Assembly (NCBI GenBank): GCA_934085825.1
Contig: CAKOHR010000004.1
Coordinates: 1-64,000, forward strand
Direction of reading: 5' to 3'
Source: an uncultured Bacilli bacterium
GTDB lineage: Bacteria > Bacillota_I > Bacilli_A > RF39 > UBA660
DNA length: 64,000 nucleotides
The notes beneath the pieces are model-generated. The model saw only the letters and a list, made by a program, of their open reading frames with translations. It was not told the origin of the DNA and did no database searches. The translations under genes were made by a program, and so were the position numbers. This document shows, piece by piece, positions 58,084 to 64,000 of the stretch. Position 1 is the first letter of the stretch. Every line of letters begins with the position of its first letter.

Positions 58084-59621
58084 TGTACTCTTGTCTCACG
58101 AATAACTGTTATTTTTATTGTACCTGGATATTGCATTTCATTTTCAATTTTTTCCTTAATATCTCTAGCCATTTTATAACTTTTGGCATCATCAACTTCT
58201 TGAGGTTTTACAATTACACGTAGTTCACGGCCAGCTTGCATAGCAAATGTTTTTTCAACACCTTCATAAGAATTGCCAATTTCTTCAAGTTGTTCTAGTC
58301 GTTTAATGTAATTTTCTAATGAGTCATTTCTTGCACCAGGTCTTGCTGCTGATAATGTATCTGCGATAGCTACTAAAACAGCAATTGTGGATTTGGCTTC
58401 TGTATCACCATGATGTGATGCTATGGCATCTAGTACAACTTCTGGTTCACGATGTCTTTTAGCAAATTCAAAACCTATTTCTACATGACTTCCTTCAACT
58501 TCAAAGTCTATAGCTTTACCAATATCATGAAGTAGGCCTGCTCTTTTAGCTAGTGTTACATTTTCACCAAGTTCTGCAGCCATAAGACCACAAAGATTTG
58601 CTACTTCAATTGAATGTTTTAAAGCATTTTGACCATAGCTTGTTCTAAAATTTAATTTACCAACTAATGTAACAAGTTCTGGATCCATCTTTGTAATGCC
58701 TAAATCATTAATTGTTTGATTACCAATTTGGATTATTCTAGCATTAACATCCTTGAGAGTTTTGTCATAAACTTCTTCAATACGTCCCGGATGTATTCTA
58801 CCATCTTTGATTAATGTTTCAATTGTAATCTTGGCTATTTCTCTTCGAAGTGGATCAAATGATGATAAACTAATGGCTTCTGGTGTATCATCAATAATTA
58901 AATCAACACCTGTTACGGATTCAATAGTTCTAATATTTCTTCCTTCACGTCCAATTAGTCTTCCTTTCATATCATCATTAGGTAGATCAATTGTACTTAC
59001 TGTTTGATTGCCCACAACATCATCAGCATATCTTTCCATGCTATTTACAATAAGTTGTTTAGCAATTTCATGAGCTTCTAATCTGGCTTTAGCTTCTTCT
59101 TCCTTGATATAGTTTGTTATTTCAAGTTCCATATCATTTTCAACACGTTCCATAATGACCTTGCGTGCTTTTTCTTTACTATATCCAGCAATTTTTTCAA
59201 GTTGCGCTATTTCTTCTTTCATTAGCACATCCATTTTGTCCTCTTTTTCTTGTAATTTTTTTTGTTTTGCTAATAAATCGTTTTCTTTTTCTTGTAGAGA
59301 ATTATCTCTTGTTTGTAACATTTCTTCTCTTTTATCAAGATTATTTTCTCTAGTCAAAAGTCGATCTTCGGATTGTAAAATTTCGGCTTTTCTTTGTTTT
59401 ATTTCAGCATCGGTTTCTTGCTTGATGCGATATGATTCTTGTTTTAATTCAAGTAAGGCATCTCTTTTGCTTTTTTCAGCTTCTTTTTTAGCATCTTCAA
59501 TTAATTTATTAGCATTTTTCATAGTTTTTGAAGCTTTATTCGAAAGAATAAAATAAAGTACTCCACAACCAATAAGAATTCCAACAATAAGGGATAAAAT
59601 GGCGAATAATATTTTATCCAT
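58068..59621 (-). CDS. rny: Ribonuclease Y
   Basis: Membrane-bound endonuclease starting mRNA decay. 517 residues: an N-terminal helix (about 4-27), a long coiled coil (about 35-200), a KH domain (MKGRLIGREGRNIRTIE), an HD domain with LLHDIGKAIDFE (about 360) and ASHHGD, and a C-terminal domain. It is full length. With RNase J it makes up a Bacillus-type degradosome set in this window. Confidence 0.97.
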   Translation of the reverse strand: MDKILFAILSLIVGILIGCGVLYFILSNKASKTMKNANKLIEDAKKEAEKSKRDALLELKQESYRIKQETDAEIKQRKAEILQSEDRLLTRENNLDKREEMLQTRDNSLQEKENDLLAKQKKLQEKEDKMDVLMKEEIAQLEKIAGYSKEKARKVIMERVENDMELEITNYIKEEEAKARLEAHEIAKQLIVNSMERYADDVVGNQTVSTIDLPNDDMKGRLIGREGRNIRTIESVTGVDLIIDDTPEAISLSSFDPLRREIAKITIETLIKDGRIHPGRIEEVYDKTLKDVNARIIQIGNQTINDLGITKMDPELVTLVGKLNFRTSYGQNALKHSIEVANLCGLMAAELGENVTLAKRAGLLHDIGKAIDFEVEGSHVEIGFEFAKRHREPEVVLDAIASHHGDTEAKSTIAVLVAIADTLSAARPGARNDSLENYIKRLEQLEEIGNSYEGVEKTFAMQAGRELRVIVKPQEVDDAKSYKMARDIKEKIENEMQYPGTIKITVIRETRVQEEAK

Positions 59622-59730
59622 TTCAATCCTCCATTTTTCTATAGAATATATTTTTATTTATATCTCTATAAGTCTATTATAAGGGTAAATCAATAAATAA
59701 TCAAGAGCAAATTAAATATTGATCAAATAC

Positions 59731-59760
59731 AAAAACGCTAGCATTTGAGCTTAGCGTTTT
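59731..59760 (-). terminator. Terminator of the nrdD unit
   Basis: On the minus strand AAAACGCTA pairs perfectly with TAGCGTTTT, next to a T-rich tail. Confidence 0.8.
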
Positions 59761-59774
59761 CATATTCTTTTTAT

Positions 59775-59957
59775 CTATTTACTGCAAGAACAAGTTTTGA
59801 AAGTATGTTTTACTCTGTCATGTTCTTCAGCTTTTTTACCATTGTTAAAACGATCTACTGTACCTACCAAATATCCCGTTATTCTTCTAATTCTTTCAAA
59901 CTCTACTCCTTCACCTGTAACTTTTTTTGATTTTACTTCTTCTTCTACTTTTTCCAT
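59775..59957 (-). CDS. Separate glycyl-radical C-terminal segment of anaerobic RNR
   Basis: 60 residues. FERIRRITGYLVGTVDRFNN, then GKKAEEHDRVKH matches the very C terminus of class III ribonucleotide reductases, where the RxxGY glycine carries the radical (here Gly28). In E. coli NrdD this block is fused to the catalytic subunit. Here it is a separate ORF five bases after the large subunit, with its own AAGGAAAGG site and a CSC tail. It is inferred to associate with the large subunit and be activated by NrdG, which is not in the window. Confidence 0.85.
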   Translation of the reverse strand: MEKVEEEVKSKKVTGEGVEFERIRRITGYLVGTVDRFNNGKKAEEHDRVKHTFKTCSCSK

Positions 59958-59962
59958 ATTTT

Positions 59963-62281
59963 CTATTCCTTTCCTTCTAATCTTTTTAGTAAATCAACAC
60001 TAACTGGTTCACCAGTTTTTCTTCCACATCTTGGACATACGTCTTTAATAATTCCAACATATCCACAAACTGGATCTCTATCTACTGGGTGGTTAATTGC
60101 TCCATAACCAATGTCACTTTCTTTCATAATTCTAACAACGCTTTCAAATGCTTCAAGATTGTCTGATGGATCTCCATCAAGTTCAATATAACTGATATGA
60201 CCTGCATTTGTAAATTTATGATATGCTCCCTCAATTCTCAATTTATCGGCAATAGAAATATTGTAATAAACTGGAACATGGAATGAATTTGTGTAATAAG
60301 CTCTATCTGTTACGCCCTTAATCTTTCCATATATATCTCTATCTATATTTACAAATCTACCAGATAAACCTTCAGCTGGAGTAGCTAAACATGTAAAATT
60401 CAAATTATATTTCTTGCTGTATTCATCACATTTTTCTCTGATATGTCCAATAATTTCTAAACCTAATTTTTGGGCTTCTTCAGATTCACCGTGATGTTCA
60501 CCAATTAAAGCTTTTAAACATTCTGCAAGTCCTATAAAGCCAATTGAAAGTGTACCATGTTTTAAAACTTTCTTTAATTTGTCGTTTGGTTTTAATTTGT
60601 CACTATCAAGCCATACACCTTGACCCATTAAGAATGGGAAGTTATATACTCTTTTGTTACATTGAATGTCATATCTTTCAAGTAATTGGTCTTTTACAAG
60701 TTCCATTAATTCATCGAGTTCTTCATAAAAACCTTTCATGTCAGCTTCATCTAATGCATCTTTACCAACTATACCATGTTTAATACCTATTCTTGGCAAG
60801 TTAATTGATGTAAATGATAGGTTTCCTCTACCTGGTGTAATTTGCTTATCTGGATCAACTACATTACCTATTACTCTTGTACGGCATCCCATATAGCCAA
60901 CTTCAGTACGGAAGTCTCCCGCTTTATAGTACGGTTTGTTAAATGAACTATCTAAGAATGACCAATTTGGAAATAATCTTTTTGCTGAAACTCTCAAACT
61001 TAATTTAAATAAATCATAATTGGGATCACCAGGATTATAGTTAACTCCTTCTTTTACTTTAAATATTGAAATTGGGAATATTGGAGTTTCTCCTTGACCA
61101 AGTCCTGCTTCACTAGCAAGCATATAATTTTTAGTAACCATTCTACCTTCACTAGATGTGTCTGTTCCAAAATTAATTGATGAAAATGGTACTTGAGCTC
61201 CAGCTCGTGAATGCATAGTATTTAGATTGTGTACAAAAGCTTCCATAGCTTGATATGTTCTTCTATCAGTCTTTTCAAGTGACTTTGTTATGGCCATATC
61301 AAACATTCTTTTCATTAATTCTGAATTTTTATAATATTTTTCAAAATAATCTACTGTTATATCAATTGTACTTATTTTAGCAATGTCTTTTTCAATAGTT
61401 GACATATTAATGTAATCATTTAAGTCTTCTAAATCAACATAATCTTTTATTGAAGTTTTTAACATTTTTTTAAATGTTTTTAGTACTCCTGGTGCTAGAT
61501 AATAGTCAAATGCTGGTATTGCTTGTCCACCGTGTTGATCATTTTGATTTGATTGAACTGCTATTGCGGCAAGTGCTGAATAACTCATTATATCATTTGG
61601 CTCTCTTAGATGACCATGTCCTGTTGAAAACCCATTTTTAAATAGTTTATCTAAATCAATTTGCATACAGGTTGTTGTTCCCATTGCTTCAAAATCCATA
61701 TCATGAATGTGAATGTATCCTTCATCGTGGGCATCTGCAAACTTTTTCTTCATTAAATAAGATTTTGCAAATTCTCTTGAAACATTTGAGCCAAATTGAA
61801 GCATTGTTCCCATTGCGGAATTTCCATCTATATTTCCATTTTCTCTTTTAGCATCGTCTTCGGCAGCACTTTTTAAGGCTAAACCTTCTAATGTTTTTAA
61901 AAATTTGTGACTTCTTTTATCTTCTGTAAATGTTTCTCTGGCTTTTGCTCTGTTTTCTCTATAATTTGCAAAATTTTCGTAAACATCATCATATTTGTCT
62001 TTCTTTAGTGTATCTTCAATAATATCTTGAATATCTTCAATTTTGATACTAGCCTTTTCGGCATAATCTTTTTCAATTTTTTTAATAACATGTCCAAAAA
62101 CTTTTTGGATGTCATTTGATGAATATTTCAAAATTTCTTCTTCATCTTCGTTAGTGACTTTAATACTATCAAAGCCTTTTTTAATTGCCATGGCTATCTT
62201 AGTTTCATTAAAACTTACTTTAGAACCATTCCTTTTAACCACTTTAATTGTTTCAAAAAATTCTTCTTCTTTATTCGGCAT
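59963..62281 (-). CDS. nrdD: Anaerobic ribonucleoside-triphosphate reductase, large part
   Basis: Makes dNTPs without oxygen. 772 residues: the N-terminal ATP-cone (IKVVKRNGSKVSFNETKIAM), the barrel with TTTCMQIDLDKLF, PNDIMSYSALAAIAVQSNQNDQ and RVIGNVVDP, and a C-terminal zinc site VCGYVGIIKDVCPRCGRKTGE. The chain stops at VDLLKRLEGKE just before the usual glycyl-radical block, which is the next ORF. It has its own promoter. Confidence 0.94.
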   Translation of the reverse strand: MPNKEEEFFETIKVVKRNGSKVSFNETKIAMAIKKGFDSIKVTNEDEEEILKYSSNDIQKVFGHVIKKIEKDYAEKASIKIEDIQDIIEDTLKKDKYDDVYENFANYRENRAKARETFTEDKRSHKFLKTLEGLALKSAAEDDAKRENGNIDGNSAMGTMLQFGSNVSREFAKSYLMKKKFADAHDEGYIHIHDMDFEAMGTTTCMQIDLDKLFKNGFSTGHGHLREPNDIMSYSALAAIAVQSNQNDQHGGQAIPAFDYYLAPGVLKTFKKMLKTSIKDYVDLEDLNDYINMSTIEKDIAKISTIDITVDYFEKYYKNSELMKRMFDMAITKSLEKTDRRTYQAMEAFVHNLNTMHSRAGAQVPFSSINFGTDTSSEGRMVTKNYMLASEAGLGQGETPIFPISIFKVKEGVNYNPGDPNYDLFKLSLRVSAKRLFPNWSFLDSSFNKPYYKAGDFRTEVGYMGCRTRVIGNVVDPDKQITPGRGNLSFTSINLPRIGIKHGIVGKDALDEADMKGFYEELDELMELVKDQLLERYDIQCNKRVYNFPFLMGQGVWLDSDKLKPNDKLKKVLKHGTLSIGFIGLAECLKALIGEHHGESEEAQKLGLEIIGHIREKCDEYSKKYNLNFTCLATPAEGLSGRFVNIDRDIYGKIKGVTDRAYYTNSFHVPVYYNISIADKLRIEGAYHKFTNAGHISYIELDGDPSDNLEAFESVVRIMKESDIGYGAINHPVDRDPVCGYVGIIKDVCPRCGRKTGEPVSVDLLKRLEGKE

Positions 62282-62307
62282 AATACTTACCTTCCCTTCA
62301 CAATTTC

Positions 62308-62336
62308 ATTATAGTATACTTCAAGATAATTGTCTA
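62308..62336 (-). promoter_or_regulatory. nrdD promoter
   Basis: On the minus strand TAGACA (62331-62336), a 17-bp spacer and TATAAT (62308-62313). No NrdR box is recognised. Confidence 0.8.
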
Positions 62337-62595
62337 TAAAAAATTAATTTTTATTTTTTTAGAAAAATTGTATTTTGCTTTTTTAGGTCTTATTTTTCGT
62401 TGTTCGTATTTTTTCACAACTTTAAGCAAAGTTAGATATTTACTGGTCAAAAACATCTTTTTCCATTTTTTATTAATTTTTACATTTTTTTACTTTTTTA
62501 CTTTTTTCAATTTTCACAAAATTGACATATCAAAATTTTACACTAAAAAATCTTGCAATAAAACTACTAATTTTTACCAAATTTTTCACTTATGC
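62337..62595. other. AT-rich divergent intergenic region between nrdD and murC
   Basis: No gene is seen. It contains T-runs spaced by AC (about 62476-62506), which may be intrinsically curved DNA acting as an upstream element. Confidence 0.35.
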
Positions 62596-62623
62596 TTGCG
62601 AATTTTTAAGTTTTTGCTATAAT
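62596..62623 (+). promoter_or_regulatory. murC promoter
   Basis: TTGCGA (62596-62601), a 16-bp spacer and TATAAT (62618-62623). The start would lie close to the AAGGAAG ribosome site. Confidence 0.65.
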
Positions 62624-62641
62624 ATATAAGGAAGTGATTTT

Positions 62642-64000
62642 ATGTTTAATAATAAAAAAATTCATTTAATTGGAATCGGTGGCATCAGCATGAGTAGTAT
62701 TGCCCTTATGCTAACTAATATGAACGCAGTTGTAACCGGTAGTGATATAAATGAAACAGAAATAACTAATAATTTGGAAAATCAAGGAATTAAGAGTTTA
62801 TATGGACACCATCCTGAGTTAGTTTCGGATGCTGATATTGTAGTATACACTGCAGCTATTCATGAAGATGATCCAGAAAGAAAAGCTATAACTGAATTTA
62901 ATAAAGTATCTTATGAAAGAGCAGAATTTTTAGGAATATTGATGAAAGAATTTGAAAATTCTCTATGTATATCTGGGACACATGGTAAAAGTACTACGAC
63001 AGGAATGGTAAGTTTAATTTTCTTAGAAGCAAATCTTAATCCAACTATTCAAGTCGGAGCCATTATGCCTGAAATAAATGGTAATACACATTTAGGAAAT
63101 CATAATTTCTTCATCATGGAGGCTTGCGAATATGTTGATTCATTTTTACATTTTCACCCTACTAGTGCAATCATAACTAATATTGATAATGATCATCTTG
63201 ATTATTTTAAAAATTTGGATAATATAAAGAAATCTTTTTCAAAATATGTGGGATTACTTCCTGCAGATGGATATTTAGTCAAAAATAATGATGATGAAAA
63301 TTCTAAATCTCTTGAAGATTATACTAATGCTCATGTTATTACATATGGTATTAATAATGATTCCGATTATATGGCTAAAGATGTTAATTATAATGGCTTG
63401 GGACATTATTCTTACAAACTATATAAAAATCATAACTATTTGACAACTATCAATTTAAGTGTTAATGGTTACCACAATATATATAATTCATTGGCAGCTT
63501 TTGCTCTAGCTAATCAATATATCAAGGATACTAACATAATTAGAAATGCTTTGGAAAAATACCATGGTGTTGGACGTAGATTTGAATATATAGGTAAGTA
63601 CAATGGAGCTTATGTTTACGATGATTATGCACATCATCCATCAGAAATAAAAACTACTTTAGAAAGTGTTAAAAGCGTTAGACATAATGAATCGTGGGCA
63701 GTTTTTCAATCACATACATTTTCTAGAACTAAAGAACATTTAGATGATTTTGCCGATGTTCTTAGTTATTTTGATCACATTGTTATAGCAAAAATATACC
63801 CAGCACGCGAAGTTAATACTTTTGGGGTTTCAGAAGAAATGCTTGTTGAAAAAATAAAAGAAGAAAATAAAAATGTTGTATATATTGATGATTTTAATAA
63901 GATTGTTGATTATTTAAAAGAAAATGTTAAGCCAGAAGATTTGGTTATAACTATTGGAGCTGGACCAATAAATGATGTTGCAAAAAAACTTGTAGATTAA
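62642..64000 (+). CDS. murC: UDP-N-acetylmuramate--L-alanine ligase
   Basis: Adds L-Ala to UDP-MurNAc, the first amino acid of the wall peptide. 452 residues, complete; the stop is the last three bases of the window. IHLIGIGGISMSSIA (Rossmann N-terminal), ISGTHGKSTTTGMV (P-loop, about 109), ITNIDNDHLDYF (central domain) and HGVGRRFEYIG, then VYDDYAHHPSEI in the C-terminal domain are all family hallmarks. It is divergent from nrdD. Confidence 0.97.
   Translation: MFNNKKIHLIGIGGISMSSIALMLTNMNAVVTGSDINETEITNNLENQGIKSLYGHHPELVSDADIVVYTAAIHEDDPERKAITEFNKVSYERAEFLGILMKEFENSLCISGTHGKSTTTGMVSLIFLEANLNPTIQVGAIMPEINGNTHLGNHNFFIMEACEYVDSFLHFHPTSAIITNIDNDHLDYFKNLDNIKKSFSKYVGLLPADGYLVKNNDDENSKSLEDYTNAHVITYGINNDSDYMAKDVNYNGLGHYSYKLYKNHNYLTTINLSVNGYHNIYNSLAAFALANQYIKDTNIIRNALEKYHGVGRRFEYIGKYNGAYVYDDYAHHPSEIKTTLESVKSVRHNESWAVFQSHTFSRTKEHLDDFADVLSYFDHIVIAKIYPAREVNTFGVSEEMLVEKIKEENKNVVYIDDFNKIVDYLKENVKPEDLVITIGAGPINDVAKKLVD

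Noticed and set aside
59797..60003. 68-codon plus-strand frame opposite the nrdD junction
   Set aside because: It mirrors the glycyl-radical ORF and the nrdD end; no start site or conserved motif.
62337..62595. Replication origin in the AT-rich stretch
   Set aside because: No cluster of DnaA boxes (TTATCCACA-like) and no dnaA or dnaN nearby.

Overview
The window is a strongly AT-rich piece of a bacterial chromosome with Bacillota (Firmicutes) character. Evidence: spoIIGA-sigE beside ftsA-ftsZ, a SpoVIF-type sporulation protein, RNase J and RNase Y, a T-box on thrS, AGGAGG-type ribosome sites with some GTG/TTG starts, and an oxygen-sensitive class III ribonucleotide reductase. An anaerobic, endospore-lineage member of the Bacilli, such as an uncultured gut Erysipelotrichia/RF39-like bacterium, fits best. 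That placement is an inference from gene content.

Layout. 1-10.3 kb: a tRNA-Arg cut at the window edge, a membrane thioredoxin-like protein, a TetR-controlled ABC exporter operon ending in tag, spoVIF, a phosphohexomutase, deoD, a YbaK-type deacylase and a cysteine-less ribosomal protein L28. 10.3-18.2 kb: a candidate small RNA, a wrecked fic gene, ftsW, a Dxs-like gene driven by a divergent MerR-type promoter, mraY, a class B PBP and a parvulin-like protein. 18.3-23.3 kb: a four-gene operon with a membrane-anchored McrB-like AAA+ ATPase, a DUF2357/McrC-like partner without a visible nuclease motif, a thrombospondin-type-3 repeat membrane protein and an unknown protein. 23.5-31.2 kb: der, a lone pseudopilin, engB, an LCP protein, and an operon of two kinase-fold proteins with an AbiEii-like nucleotidyltransferase.

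31.2-41.8 kb is the accessory region. It holds a type I toxin-antitoxin-like locus with a second orphan antitoxin-like RNA, then thrS with its T-box, then a second small-protein/antisense locus. An IS110 element with a candidate bridge RNA and a decayed transposase follow. Next come a large surface protein whose last ~180 bp are abruptly GC-rich, and an M3-type peptidase. The region ends in a triplicated, mostly decayed DUF1016 gene studded with palindromes that share an AGT/ACT centre.

41.8-64 kb is mostly housekeeping: efp, rpmG, mscS, class I aldolase, sortase B, dCMP deaminase and hisS. It also has a tnpB remnant, sigE-spoIIGA, ftsZ-ftsA, RNase J, a three-gene envelope-glycan operon, RNase Y, an anaerobic ribonucleotide reductase split into two ORFs, and murC.

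The most notable items are: (1) hisS preceded by a 21-codon leader peptide with five His codons and a chain of mutually complementary segments ending in a terminator, i.e. classical attenuation rather than a T-box; (2) two type I toxin-antitoxin-like loci in which the 5' and 3' ends of the toxin mRNA are complementary; (3) the membrane McrB-like/TSP3 operon; (4) the GC-rich 3' end and hairpin cluster of the surface-protein gene; (5) the AGT-centred palindrome family; (6) the split NrdD.
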